Notes: a model not told the origin generated them from the sequence alone. 39,686 nt of DNA from an uncultured Oscillospiraceae bacterium (GCA_900540535.1 UQGM01000022.1:1-39686), one strand, 5' to 3'; counted from the stretch's first letter, positions 24,231-33,370 are shown. Made by a program: numbers and translations.

Positions 24231-25055
24231 TTATTTATGGGCTGATGCCGGGTCAGCAAGCTTTCTTGCGCTTTCTCCCACAGCATAAAAGGACACAACC
24301 ACTATTACCAGCATAATGCCGGGCAAAACTGCAAGCCACCACTGACCTGTGACAAGATATTTCATGGATTCCGAAAGAATTATTCCCACCGCAGGCTGCT
24401 CCGACGAAAGACCGAAGCCTAAAAAGGTCACTGCTGATTCATGCATTATAGCGTGTGGGAAAAGAAGTATAAGTCCTACGGAAAACTGAGAGAGAAGATG
24501 GGGGAACATATGCTTTGCAGCAATATAAAGTTTTCCTTTGCCCATTTTTTCCGCTATGAGAATATAGGGACTCTCTTTCAGCTGCAAAACCTCACCACGT
24601 ATGACTCTCGCAAGGGACGGCCAATGGGTTAAAGCTATACCGAAAGCCACACCCTGAAAGCCTTTTCCGAAAGCTACGGAAATGAGAATCAAAAGCAGTA
24701 TATGGGGTATTCCCATCATAAGGTCAATTATAAATGATATAACCGAATCCGCCGTTTTGCCCATAGTGGCAGAAACTACGCCCAATATAAGGGCGATAAC
24801 TGCGCTTACTGCCGCAGACAAAACTCCAAGTAAAATACTCGTTGACAATCCCTTTAAAGTACGGGAGAGCATATCACGTCCCAGCCAGTCCGTACCGAAG
24901 GGGTATTGGAGGCATGGAGCAAGGTTCTTTCTTGTAAAATCAGTCAACAGAGCTTCTTCGCCGTTTAAAATTCCTCCGATACAGATAGCTATCAGCACAA
25001 GGGCGAAAAATACAAGTCCCGCAATCATTCGCTGTCTTTTGTTTCCGAAACTCAT
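24231..25055 (-). CDS. ABC importer permease 2 (NikC/DppC-like)
   Basis: A 274-aa inner-membrane permease with about six hydrophobic segments, an N-terminal soluble stretch including FGTDWLGRDMLSRTLKGLST (family hallmark), and the EAA loop region ILIAEKMGKGKLYIAAKHMF then P. It forms a heterodimer channel with the DppB-like protein. The ATG overlaps the TGA of the upstream permease gene (ATGA), so the two are translationally coupled. Length matches the family. Confidence 0.88.
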   Translation of the reverse strand: MSFGNKRQRMIAGLVFFALVLIAICIGGILNGEEALLTDFTRKNLAPCLQYPFGTDWLGRDMLSRTLKGLSTSILLGVLSAAVSAVIALILGVVSATMGKTADSVISFIIDLMMGIPHILLLILISVAFGKGFQGVAFGIALTHWPSLARVIRGEVLQLKESPYILIAEKMGKGKLYIAAKHMFPHLLSQFSVGLILLFPHAIMHESAVTFLGFGLSSEQPAVGIILSESMKYLVTGQWWLAVLPGIMLVIVVVSFYAVGESARKLADPASAHK

Positions 25056-26050
25056 TTTGCCGCCCCCGTTCTTCTTATTCTCGGGTCAACTATACCGTAA
25101 AGTATATTTGCCACGGCATTTCCTCCGAACACAATAAGTGAGCTTATTACGGTAATTGCCATAAGCAATGGCATATCGCTGCCAAGGCCTGCCGTTACCG
25201 CCGCCTGTCCCATACCGGGATAGGAAAACACCTGCTCAATCAAAATAGATCCGCCGAAAATTTCACTGATTGACGCAAAGTGAATTGTGATTGCAGGGAG
25301 AAGTATATTTCTGAATCCGTGATTTTTAAATAACTGCCATCCCTTTTCCCCTCTTGCCCTTGCAAACATCATGTAATTGCTTTCAGAAATTTCTATCATC
25401 TTCTCCCTTGTATGAAGGGCGATATTGGAAACACCAGTAATACTCAGGGTGAGAGCAGGGAGAAAAGCGTGATAAAGTCTGTCGGCAAAAGAGATTTCTG
25501 AAGAAGTCATGCCGATTGGAACACTTAAACCCACGGGGAAGATTTTAAGCCATACGCCGAAAATCATTAGCACAAGAAGCGCAAGCCAAAAGGTAGGGGT
25601 TGAAGAAATCAAAAGGCAGTATCCCTTTATTCCCTTATCGATAAAAGTTCCCTTTTTCATTCCTGCAAGTGCTCCCAGCACAAAGCCCAGCACTCCCGAT
25701 ATTGCCCACGCTATAACCATGAGCATAAGTGAGTTCTGAAGCTTTTCGCCTAAAACCTGTGAAACGGGTCGTCGATAGAGAAGGGAGGTTCCCATGTCGC
25801 CGGAAACAAAATCCTTAAGCCATGAAAAATACTGCTTTACAGGAGACTCTCCCACGCCCCAGTATTCTTCTATTTTTTCTATCTGCTCCTGGCTCATGCT
25901 GCCAAGGGCATTCTGTCCCACATTAGCCTGTACAGGGTCAACGGGAGAAGCTTTCATAAGCATAAAGCTCACCGCACTTGCCGCTATAACAAGAAGCACT
26001 ACACGGCAAATGTACATTATGACTTTTTTACCCATTGACCTATACTTCAT
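25052..26050 (-). CDS. ABC importer permease 1 (NikB/DppB-like)
   Basis: A 332-aa permease with an N-terminal helix (VVLLVIAASAVSFMLMKASP), the periplasmic region with VGQNALGSMSQEQI, YFSWLKDFVSGDMGTSLLYR (family hallmark) and the EAA loop MFARARGEKGWQLFKNHGFR. About six membrane segments. AAAGGAAATT precedes the ATG. It lies between the binding-protein gene and its partner permease. Confidence 0.88.
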   Translation of the reverse strand: MKYRSMGKKVIMYICRVVLLVIAASAVSFMLMKASPVDPVQANVGQNALGSMSQEQIEKIEEYWGVGESPVKQYFSWLKDFVSGDMGTSLLYRRPVSQVLGEKLQNSLMLMVIAWAISGVLGFVLGALAGMKKGTFIDKGIKGYCLLISSTPTFWLALLVLMIFGVWLKIFPVGLSVPIGMTSSEISFADRLYHAFLPALTLSITGVSNIALHTREKMIEISESNYMMFARARGEKGWQLFKNHGFRNILLPAITIHFASISEIFGGSILIEQVFSYPGMGQAAVTAGLGSDMPLLMAITVISSLIVFGGNAVANILYGIVDPRIRRTGAAK

Positions 26051-26081
26051 CGGTTTAATTTCCTTTCACTGATAATTTATT

Positions 26082-27686
26082 TTACTGCCATGACCATTTA
26101 TCTACGTTATTGATTATTGACCAGCCGTGGCCATGGGGATGAATCTTCTGCTCTGCAACAGTAAGAGAACCTTTTACAAAGTAAAGATGATCTATATTGC
26201 AAAGCCATATCCAGGGAATATCCCCCTGCTGTGTGATACCCGTAGTACCGTCCCACTGTGCCTTTTGCCAAAGCTCATAGGACTCCTCAAGAGTATCGGC
26301 TTCTAAAGCCAAATCCATATAACTGTCTACCTTTTCATTGCCATAAGGGGAATAGGAAGCAAGACCTATTCCTTTACCCTTTAAGGTATGATAAATATTG
26401 TAAAGCTCCATAGGTGTATGAGCTCCCCATCCCCACATAAGTGGCTCGGACTGCGCTCTGTCATAGGCGGTATCCCAGCCGACGCTCTCGGTTTTTACGC
26501 TGATGCCAAGTTTCTTAAGCTGATTTGCAGTATCCTCGGCAAGAGCCTGACGGACTGAATCTCCTGCACTGAACATAAGGGTAAATTCCGCTTTTACGCC
26601 GTCTTTTTCTCTTATACCGTCTGCTCCCATTTTCCAGTCTGCTTCGTCGAGAAGCTTTTTGGCTTCCTCGGGATTATACTCTACTTCACTTTCGCTGTTG
26701 TACCACGGCATTTTATCGCATACGCTGTATGCTTTTGTTCCGTAACCGGAAAGGACGTTTTGTATCATCTCGTCACGGTCAATGCCTATATTTATGGCTC
26801 TTCTTACATTTACATCTGAGGTAAAGTCATTGCCGTAAACTATACCGTCCTTTTCCTGTGCTTTTGTGGTGGGAAGATTAAAGCCTCTGTTATCAACGGT
26901 CTTTACTGCCGTAAGCTTATAGCCGTCAATCTGACGGTCACTGTAAAGGGCTGCCGTATGGGCAACGTCAACCTTGCCTGCCATAGCGGCTGCAAAAGCT
27001 GCATCCTCTTCCATAAACAGCACGACTACCTTTTTGATTTTTGGCTGTTCGCCGTAATAATCGGGATTTGCCTCAAATATAGCCTGCTGTCCTCTGTCCC
27101 ACTGCTTCATAATATATCTGCCTGAGCCGATGGGATTGCTGCCGTAATTATCGCTGTATGCGTGCTCTGGGACAATTCCAACAACTGCCATTGTATAAGG
27201 CCAGATTGAAAAGGGCTTTGTCATAATGAATTTAACTGTATAATCGTCAACTGCCACAGCCTCTTTAAGCATTGTAAAGTCATTGACTGTGCTTTTTTCC
27301 TTGCAGTTATTATATGTAAACGCAACGTCCTTTGCAGTGAGCGGTTCGCCGTCTGTAAACTTTACATCCTTTCGGATATTTACTGTCCACGTTAAACCGT
27401 CGTCACTGACAGTATAATCTGTTGCCAAATCGTTTTCTATTTTAAGGTCGTTTGTGGTACGTGTTAAAGTACTCTGTATAAGGGGTTCATGAACATGTTC
27501 TCCTGCTCCCCAGCCATATGCAGGGTCAAAGCCTGACTCAGGCTCCGAAGTTACAGGCATTGTAACTACAACGCTGTCTTTATCGAGAGCTGCTGAATTT
27601 GCATCCTTTTCACTTTTTCCGCAGGCGGAAAAGATTCCCAAAGAAATCGCCATTACCAAAATAAGACTTACTATTTTCTTTTTCAT
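26082..27686 (-). CDS. Family 5 solute-binding lipoprotein, nickel/peptide type
   Basis: A 534-aa extracellular lipoprotein: signal peptide with FSAC lipobox (Cys about 22), then the SBP_bac_5 fold (WTVNIRKDVKFTDGEPLTAK, DVAFTY; NVRRAINIGIDRDEMI; YNPEEAKKLLDEADW). The C-terminal part (DIPWIWLCNIDHLYF, VAEQKIHPHGHGWSI) has several His residues. In Opp/Dpp/Nik binding proteins, histidines can take part in nickel-chelate binding; NikA/CntA-like annotation is common for close relatives in clostridia. Whether the ligand is Ni-chelate or a peptide cannot be settled from sequence. The CooC-type gene in the same cluster favours nickel. Ribosome binding site GAGGAAC. Confidence 0.82.
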   Translation of the reverse strand: MKKKIVSLILVMAISLGIFSACGKSEKDANSAALDKDSVVVTMPVTSEPESGFDPAYGWGAGEHVHEPLIQSTLTRTTNDLKIENDLATDYTVSDDGLTWTVNIRKDVKFTDGEPLTAKDVAFTYNNCKEKSTVNDFTMLKEAVAVDDYTVKFIMTKPFSIWPYTMAVVGIVPEHAYSDNYGSNPIGSGRYIMKQWDRGQQAIFEANPDYYGEQPKIKKVVVLFMEEDAAFAAAMAGKVDVAHTAALYSDRQIDGYKLTAVKTVDNRGFNLPTTKAQEKDGIVYGNDFTSDVNVRRAINIGIDRDEMIQNVLSGYGTKAYSVCDKMPWYNSESEVEYNPEEAKKLLDEADWKMGADGIREKDGVKAEFTLMFSAGDSVRQALAEDTANQLKKLGISVKTESVGWDTAYDRAQSEPLMWGWGAHTPMELYNIYHTLKGKGIGLASYSPYGNEKVDSYMDLALEADTLEESYELWQKAQWDGTTGITQQGDIPWIWLCNIDHLYFVKGSLTVAEQKIHPHGHGWSIINNVDKWSWQ

Positions 27687-27733
27687 AAGAATGTTCCTCG
27701 ATTCTTTTTATTGGTTTCATTCATCTTTAAGGC

Positions 27734-27768
27734 GAAGCCCGGTTCGCATAAAAACCGAACCGGGCTTC
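27734..27768. other. Strong stem-loop without T-run between flavoprotein and binding-protein genes
   Basis: GAAGCCCGGTTCG and CGAACCGGGCTTC form a perfect 13-bp stem with a 9-nt loop. Neither side is followed by a T-run, so it is not a standard rho-independent terminator. In a long operon such a stem could stabilise the upstream message or reduce read-through, setting a different level for transporter genes. Confidence 0.6.
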
Positions 27769-27798
27769 AAAGAGGGATTATCCAAATGCCTTACACAA

Positions 27799-30081
27799 TC
27801 AGATTTCTCTTGCGAGACGGAATGCGGCTCTTGTAGCTTCCAGAACCTTTCCGCCTGCGAAGCTGTCACCTATATTAAACATTTCAGGGGCAGTATTTTC
27901 ACTGAGTGCCTCATAATAAAGAGCATCGTCGGGACGGCCGCCCATTGCAAGCACTACAAGGTCGGCATCCAGGGCTACATCCTGAGTTTCAGGGCCGGGC
28001 TTCTTTGCAAGAGGATTGGGGATATTTTCAGGAAGAAGGGGCTGCCATGTGTTATAGGGATTGGGAACTCCCTTTGAAACATTGCGCTGAATATTGACTT
28101 TACCCGGTTCAAAGGATGTAACCTTTGAGCAGTTATAAAGCTCAACACCCGCTTTTTCCATGTAATGAAGAAGATGTCCTCTGTTGGCGGTACATACGCC
28201 CTCCATAAAGTTCGGAAGCATTTCAACAACGCTTACTTTCTTTGAATGCTCATATGTAAGCCAGTATGCTGTTTCACAGCCCACAACTCCGCCGCCTGCA
28301 ACAACTATTTTTTCAGCGTCGCCCATAAGTTCGGGATTTTCAAGAAGTGCTGTTGCCTGTACGTACTTTACTTTATCGAGTCCCGGAATGGGCGGGCAGG
28401 CATCCTTTGTACCTACTGCAAATACAATGGCGTCATACTTCTGCTCTGCGAGCCATTTGGTAGTTGCAGCAGTATTCATGCGAAGAGTAAAGTTTGGATT
28501 CTCTTCGGCTTCCTTTACCTGCTGATTAAGCCATGTAAGATAGTTCTTTATATCGAATTTAACAGCCGGGACACTGCCGGAAACAATTCTTCCGCCGATT
28601 CTGTCTGACTTTTCAATAAGTTCTACGGTATGACCTCTGCGAAGGGCTTCTGTTGCAAAAATAACGCCTGCGGGACCTGCTCCGACTACGCCGATTTTCT
28701 TTTTCTTCTCGGCGGGAACAGCAGTTTCGGGAAGGGAATCTTCAAAGCCTGTGCGGGCATTGACAGCGCACTGAATGTGTCCGCCTTCAATAAACTCGTT
28801 TACACAGCCTTCCTGGCAGCCGATACAGGGACAGATATCCTCTATCCTGCCCTCATAAGCCTTGTTGCACCATTCGGCATCTGCAAGAAGGGGTCTGCCG
28901 AGCATAACCATATCACATTCGCCGTTTCTAAGAGCTGCTTCTGCAACGTCGGGATAGCCGAGCTTACCTACTGCAACAACGGGAACTTCAACGCCTGCAT
29001 TTGAAAGTATCTTTTTATTTGCAAAGTGTTCCTTTACAATCTGGGATACTTTAAGGAAGCAGCCTGCTGGCATTCCTGCGGGAGGATGAGGAAGCCACCA
29101 GTTATCGTAGCAGCCAAGGTCAACGTCAAAGAGATCGACGCCGGCTTTTACAAGGTTTTCCATATAGTCAAGAGTTTCGGCAATGCTGCGGCCCTTCTTG
29201 AACTTTTTAAGTGAGGGAACCTCATCCATGCGATCGCCGTAAGTTTCGTTAAGTGCAAGGGAAAGGTCAATACGGTACATAATCGGGTAATTGGGACCTA
29301 CACGTTTACGGATTTCCTTGACCATATCAATACCGAAACGCTGCCAGTCGCTGTATTTACCCATTACACGGCGGTTGAAGGCTTTGTTTGTCATCTGCTC
29401 AAGGAGATAGCCTTCATGTCCGTGAAGATATACGCCGTCTATAAGGCAGGCTTTAGCATCAGCGGCAGCCTGACCTGCATTCTTTATGATCTTACCGAGT
29501 CTGCGGTCTGAAAGACGCAGGCAGGGAAGCTCCGGAATGTAGAAATTGCGGTTAAAGGAAGCAGATACAGGGAATTTTGTCTGCTGTACAAGACAGGTTG
29601 GAGGTCCCACTCTGCCAAGACCGGGGGTCAGCTGAATGAAGAATCTGCTGCCGTAGCCATGGCACTGCTGGGCAAGGTCACGCCAGCCTGACATAAGTGT
29701 ACGTGCAGGGCTGATTCTCGGCATCATCACTTTGCCGCCGATTTCAGTAACAGTGGGGTCAACTCCGTCGCTTATGGGAACAAGTCCCGAAGTTATAAGT
29801 CCGACTCCGCCCTTTGCTCGGGCTACAAAGTAGCGTATCATCTTTTCACCGGGACGGCCGAACTCTTCGCCCATCATAAGGTTACCCATGGGAGCCATTA
29901 CAATACGGTTCTTGATTGTAAGCTTATTCACTCTGATCGGTGAAAAAATGCTCGTATAGGGATAAAGTTCCTTGGTCATTGATGCGGCGTTGCCCGCTTT
30001 ATTCTCAATGCCGTTTACGAACCAGTCGCCGTAATGATCGCACAATTCTTTAATAGGTGCATCAATTCGCAGTTCGCTCAA
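27799..30081 (-). CDS. Old-yellow-enzyme / enoate-reductase-type flavoprotein with [4Fe-4S] and FAD domains
   Basis: A 760-aa protein of the 2,4-dienoyl-CoA reductase/BaiCD/BaiH type. Residues about 42-405 form the FMN TIM barrel (LTIKNRIVMAPMGNLMM; HGHEGYLLEQMTNKAFNRR; MVMLGRPLLAD). Cys419, 422, 426 and 438 give the C-x2-C-x3-C-x11-C cluster motif. From about 460 follow FAD (VVGAGPAGVIFA) and NAD(P)H-binding (VVAGGGVVGCETAYWL) domains. Such enzymes pass electrons NAD(P)H to FAD to [4Fe-4S] to FMN to reduce activated C=C bonds. It is longer than FadH (about 670 aa) because of an N-terminal 40-residue extension and an internal insert. TTG start with AAAGGAG 8 nt upstream. It could reduce the enoyl product of the dehydratase-like pair; that is inference. 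Confidence 0.88.
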   Translation of the reverse strand: MSELRIDAPIKELCDHYGDWFVNGIENKAGNAASMTKELYPYTSIFSPIRVNKLTIKNRIVMAPMGNLMMGEEFGRPGEKMIRYFVARAKGGVGLITSGLVPISDGVDPTVTEIGGKVMMPRISPARTLMSGWRDLAQQCHGYGSRFFIQLTPGLGRVGPPTCLVQQTKFPVSASFNRNFYIPELPCLRLSDRRLGKIIKNAGQAAADAKACLIDGVYLHGHEGYLLEQMTNKAFNRRVMGKYSDWQRFGIDMVKEIRKRVGPNYPIMYRIDLSLALNETYGDRMDEVPSLKKFKKGRSIAETLDYMENLVKAGVDLFDVDLGCYDNWWLPHPPAGMPAGCFLKVSQIVKEHFANKKILSNAGVEVPVVAVGKLGYPDVAEAALRNGECDMVMLGRPLLADAEWCNKAYEGRIEDICPCIGCQEGCVNEFIEGGHIQCAVNARTGFEDSLPETAVPAEKKKKIGVVGAGPAGVIFATEALRRGHTVELIEKSDRIGGRIVSGSVPAVKFDIKNYLTWLNQQVKEAEENPNFTLRMNTAATTKWLAEQKYDAIVFAVGTKDACPPIPGLDKVKYVQATALLENPELMGDAEKIVVAGGGVVGCETAYWLTYEHSKKVSVVEMLPNFMEGVCTANRGHLLHYMEKAGVELYNCSKVTSFEPGKVNIQRNVSKGVPNPYNTWQPLLPENIPNPLAKKPGPETQDVALDADLVVLAMGGRPDDALYYEALSENTAPEMFNIGDSFAGGKVLEATRAAFRLAREI

Positions 30082-30109
30082 AATAATCTCTCCTTTGTAA
30101 GAAAAGGTT

Positions 30110-30832
30110 TTATCCTCTTCTCCTTACTTTTCCGTGCATTTCTTTCATGCCCTCTACTTCGTCACAGACCGCTTTCCATTCGCAGGCTTTGCAGTCCATT
30201 GGAAGGTCATCCATAATATGGTCAAGGGCTTTTATTATGTTCTGTGACTTTGCTGCAAGAGTATCCAGCTTTTCATAGGGAGCCTCCGGCAAAGTTACAA
30301 ATATCACTTTTACCGCCTGAACATGTCTGTTCTGCTTATACTTTTCTATAAAGAGATTGCCTACCTGCTCAAAGGTAAGCCCCTTTTTCAGAGCCTTTTT
30401 TGAAACACGAACCTGCTCACGGTTTGAAAATGCGGCGGCTCTTATCATGTATCCGTCGGGACACACGTTGTATTTCTTGGTTTCAATCTCCTTTATAATG
30501 GCAAAGGCTGCCTGCTCACCGTTCTTCGCAACATCGTCTGTACGCAGAACGGCTATTCTCGCAAAGCTGCAATCCTCTTTTATTTCGCCGAGGTCGTCCC
30601 CGTAGACGATTATTTCGTCACGGGGAACGGCTTCTTCATCTTCAGTAAGAAGCAAATAGTTTACGCTGTCCTTTGAAAGAGCTCCCAGCTCATAGGCTGC
30701 TTCACTGCCCAGCACAAGCTGATTTTTCCCGCTCTCCTTTGCCGAACGTTTAGGATTTGCTTCATATGAATGAAATTCAAAAGCAGAAAGACATTCATCG
30801 GTTTCTTTAATAACCTGATCAAAAAATTTCAT
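30110..30832 (-). CDS. Truncated acetyl-CoA synthase beta (CdhC/AcsB)-like protein
   Basis: A 240-aa cytoplasmic protein. Residues about 38-200 follow the N-terminal domain of the CO dehydrogenase/acetyl-CoA synthase beta subunit: LVLGSEAAYELGALS, RDEIIVYGDDLGEIKED, then QVRVSKKALKKGLTFEQVGN with LFIEKY and VKVIFVT. CdhC has the same order (ELGGPKS; VTIVGPDLKEMEEG; WMRVSKDTA; MQVTFYTD). The C-terminal A-cluster domain is missing, yet the protein ends with Cys214, Cys217 and Cys223 (DCKACEWKAVC) that could hold part of a metal cluster. It overlaps the stop of the membrane-peptide gene (TAATG). A scaffold, metal-carrier or electron-transfer role near the reductase is inferred; synthase activity is not expected. 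Confidence 0.68.
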   Translation of the reverse strand: MKFFDQVIKETDECLSAFEFHSYEANPKRSAKESGKNQLVLGSEAAYELGALSKDSVNYLLLTEDEEAVPRDEIIVYGDDLGEIKEDCSFARIAVLRTDDVAKNGEQAAFAIIKEIETKKYNVCPDGYMIRAAAFSNREQVRVSKKALKKGLTFEQVGNLFIEKYKQNRHVQAVKVIFVTLPEAPYEKLDTLAAKSQNIIKALDHIMDDLPMDCKACEWKAVCDEVEGMKEMHGKVRRRG

Positions 30833-30987
30833 TACAGCTTCTCTTCCACTTCTTTATTGTCATGGTAGGCGATAAGCTTGTTATATATCTTTTCAACAAG
30901 TTTCATATCGGCATTTGTAATGTAAATTATAAATGTAATTACAAACAGCGCTGCAATAACTATAAGAACAATCCAATACCATGCCAT
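30832..30987 (-). CDS. 51-aa single-span membrane peptide in the reductase cluster
   Basis: Residues 1-23 form one hydrophobic helix (MAWYWIVLIVIAALFVITFI) followed by a charged helix (MKLVEKIYNKLIAYHDNKEV). AGGAGTG stands 6 nt before the ATG, which supports real translation; an upstream extension in frame lacks this and overlaps the activator gene. It lies 4 nt after the activator stop and its TAA overlaps the ATG of the ACS-like gene, so it is a tightly coupled member of the operon. It may tether a complex to the membrane or assist a neighbour; no family was recognised. Confidence 0.68.
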   Translation of the reverse strand: MAWYWIVLIVIAALFVITFIIYITNADMKLVEKIYNKLIAYHDNKEVEEKL

Positions 30988-30991
30988 AATA

Positions 30992-31789
30992 TCACTCCTG
31001 TTCCATACCCTTCTGACGGGCATACTCTGCTGCACCGAGAGCACCCATAAGCTGCGGGTCAACGCTTAAATCTACAACCTTTATACGAAGCACGTTTTCG
31101 ATTGCAGCTTTAAGTCCTCTGTTCTTAGCGCATCCGCCGGTAAGGGTGATATTATCCTTAGCTCCGGCTTTCTTTGCCATAACAAAGCAGCGCTTTGCAA
31201 CGGACTGCTGAATACCTGCGGCAATTTCGTCACGTGCCTTGCCTTCACCGACAAGGGTGATAACTTCGCTCTCTGCGAAAACGGTGCACTGTGCGGTAAT
31301 GGGGATAACGTTCTTTGCTGAAAGAGAAAGGTCTGAGAACTCTTCGAGTGTGCACTCGAAAGCTCTTGCCATTGCCTCAAAGAAACGTCCTGTACCTGCG
31401 GCGCATTTATCGTTCATTGCAAAGTTGAGAACTGTACCGTCCTTATCGATTGCAATACCCTTAACGTCCTGTCCGCCGATGTCGATAATAGCTTTTACAG
31501 ATGGGTTAACTACATGAACGCCCATTGCATGGCAGGAAATCTCGGAGATATTCTCCTGAGCCTGGGGAACCTTATTGCGTCCGTAACCTGTACCGATAAG
31601 ATATGCAAGGTCATCAATTGAAGAAAGTCCCTCAACCTTTGAAATAGCTTCATCAAGAGCTTCCTTTGCACTGATCTCAGAGTTTATTCTGCTTCTGAGA
31701 GTTACATCGCTAACCATTTTTCCGTTTTCATCTATAATTACGCATTTTGTGTAGGTTGAACCTACGTCGCATCCGCCGAAATATTTCAT
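30992..31789 (-). CDS. 2-hydroxyacyl-CoA dehydratase activator ATPase (HgdC/BadF-type)
   Basis: A 265-aa ASKHA-fold ATPase with the full family signature: GCDVGSTYTKCVIID, LIGTGYGR (64-71), IIDIGGQDVKGI (101-112), NDKCAAGTGRFFE with Cys129, and ITAQCTVFAESEV with Cys168. A homodimer binds one [4Fe-4S] cluster between the two subunits through these cysteines. It uses ATP hydrolysis to inject a low-potential electron into the dehydratase/reductase component. ATG at 31789 follows AAAGGAG at 12 nt; the ATG at 31813 lies on the far side of that site. It sits directly after its two predicted partner subunits. Confidence 0.93.
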   Translation of the reverse strand: MKYFGGCDVGSTYTKCVIIDENGKMVSDVTLRSRINSEISAKEALDEAISKVEGLSSIDDLAYLIGTGYGRNKVPQAQENISEISCHAMGVHVVNPSVKAIIDIGGQDVKGIAIDKDGTVLNFAMNDKCAAGTGRFFEAMARAFECTLEEFSDLSLSAKNVIPITAQCTVFAESEVITLVGEGKARDEIAAGIQQSVAKRCFVMAKKAGAKDNITLTGGCAKNRGLKAAIENVLRIKVVDLSVDPQLMGALGAAEYARQKGMEQE

Positions 31790-31806
31790 TTTATCTTTTC
31801 GCTCCT

Positions 31807-33369
31807 TTACCATGTAAGATCGTCGTCGTAATCTACCAGCGTCGGGTCAAGAGGCTCTGCTCTGAAAACCGTTGTCATATAGCGGTTTACTCTGTCACGC
31901 ATCGCCTTACGGGATACTGTTCTCGGATCCATAAGGTCGTGCTCAATCCAGATAAGGTGGATTCCTCTTTCTCTCGCCTGTTCCTCAAAGAGTCCCTGAA
32001 GTCCTGCAAAGTTCTTACAGGAAACGTGGTTGTACATAAAGACTATATTTGCGTTGAACTTTTCACACATCTTCCAGCACTCATCAAGAGCGTTAATATA
32101 TCCGCCGTTTGAGTGGGAACGCATTGTCATACGCTCATAGCCTCTTGCCATATCCACAAGCACCTTTTTCTTGTCGTGCTCATCATAGTGGTGATAGGCA
32201 AGCATACATTCCATATCCACCAGAGTTTTGATTCCCCAGCAGTTCTGTGCCCAGTAAGTAAAGTTTGAATAATAGTGGGCGGGACATGACCAGACGATTG
32301 CACGGTATTTTGCTTTGTTATCGGTCTTTACGGAATGCTCATAGCCTTTCTTCATAAGCTTATTGACCTTTGCATCATATTTGCAAAGCTTCGGGTCAAG
32401 GGAGCTTGCAATCTGCATTTCGTATTCACGATGAAGAGCAAGAGCGGCGCCGCAAATCTGCGGATACTCTGTGCAGTTAACGTCCCATTTTTCTATCATG
32501 TAATTTGATTCTTTATTGTAACGTTTTACGCCCTCAAAGAATGCATCCCAGTCGAATTTTACATTGAACTGCTTTTCAATGAACTCAACACAGCCCCAAA
32601 GATTTTTAACTGCGTATTCCTGAACCTCCGGCTCATTGAAACGCTGAGGAGGCGTGACCTGATAGTTTGGAAGCTTAAAATAGCGGTTACTGTACATTGT
32701 ACTTGCAACTGAACCGTCGCAGGGCATGGAGCTCGAAATATAAGCTGCTCCTACCTTCGGATAGTCATCAACAACACAGCAGCCGGCTTCGGCAGCGGGA
32801 AGAGGACATACATCCGAGGCAAGTCCGTAATGCTCGATTGCGTCTATGTAATAAATATTTGCCTGCTGGTCTACTTCACCTACAACGAAAATGGGAGCCA
32901 TCTGAATGGGCAGGCCCTTAAGGGTCGGGAAACCGTTCATAATCTGAATGGGCATCATTTCGTCAAAGATGATTGTCTTTTCACGGAGCTTTGCTGCTCT
33001 TTTTGATTTGGGATTGAGATTTTCATCTCTCTCAAGAAGATCTTTTATCATACCCGCTGAGTTCTGCAAAATAGCATAGAACTGCTGATGGGTATATCTG
33101 AGCTCATATCCTCTTAAACCGATTGTATGACGGTCAAGGAATGCCGGTGTTGTCAGATAGGAAATAAGCCATCTGTATCTTTTAAGTCCTTTCAGAAGCT
33201 GGGGAAGCACCGGCCCGAGCTTATAGCTGAGCATTCCAAGAAGCTTGAGCCACCGGAAATAATCGTACATGGTATCCTTAAAGCCCTTCCACTCACGACG
33301 CTTTGTGCAGCGGTGCTCAGCAGAATACAAATCTCCAAGTCCTTTTCCTGTTTTGGGATTATAAGCCAT
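31807..33369 (-). CDS. 2-hydroxyacyl-CoA dehydratase / benzoyl-CoA-reductase-like subunit, long form
   Basis: A 520-aa subunit of the HgdA/HgdB-BcrB/BcrC family. The N-terminal 90 residues are basic and hydrophobic and not typical of the family. The two Rossmann-like domains follow (IMNGFPTLKGLPIQMAPIFV; SCPAHYYSNFTYWAQ; FMYNHVSCKNFAGLQGL, FEEQARERGIHLIWIEHDLM). Candidate cluster cysteines are Cys188 (SDVCPLP), Cys197/198 (EAGCC), Cys217 (SMPCDGS) and Cys451 (VSCKNF). Family members hold a [4Fe-4S] or double-cubane cluster and are activated by the ATPase encoded next. It is longer than HgdA/FldB-type proteins (about 400-480 aa). GGAGGTG before the ATG is shared with the 3' end of the upstream gene. 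Substrate unknown. Confidence 0.85.
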   Translation of the reverse strand: MAYNPKTGKGLGDLYSAEHRCTKRREWKGFKDTMYDYFRWLKLLGMLSYKLGPVLPQLLKGLKRYRWLISYLTTPAFLDRHTIGLRGYELRYTHQQFYAILQNSAGMIKDLLERDENLNPKSKRAAKLREKTIIFDEMMPIQIMNGFPTLKGLPIQMAPIFVVGEVDQQANIYYIDAIEHYGLASDVCPLPAAEAGCCVVDDYPKVGAAYISSSMPCDGSVASTMYSNRYFKLPNYQVTPPQRFNEPEVQEYAVKNLWGCVEFIEKQFNVKFDWDAFFEGVKRYNKESNYMIEKWDVNCTEYPQICGAALALHREYEMQIASSLDPKLCKYDAKVNKLMKKGYEHSVKTDNKAKYRAIVWSCPAHYYSNFTYWAQNCWGIKTLVDMECMLAYHHYDEHDKKKVLVDMARGYERMTMRSHSNGGYINALDECWKMCEKFNANIVFMYNHVSCKNFAGLQGLFEEQARERGIHLIWIEHDLMDPRTVSRKAMRDRVNRYMTTVFRAEPLDPTLVDYDDDLTW

Positions 33370-33370
33370 A

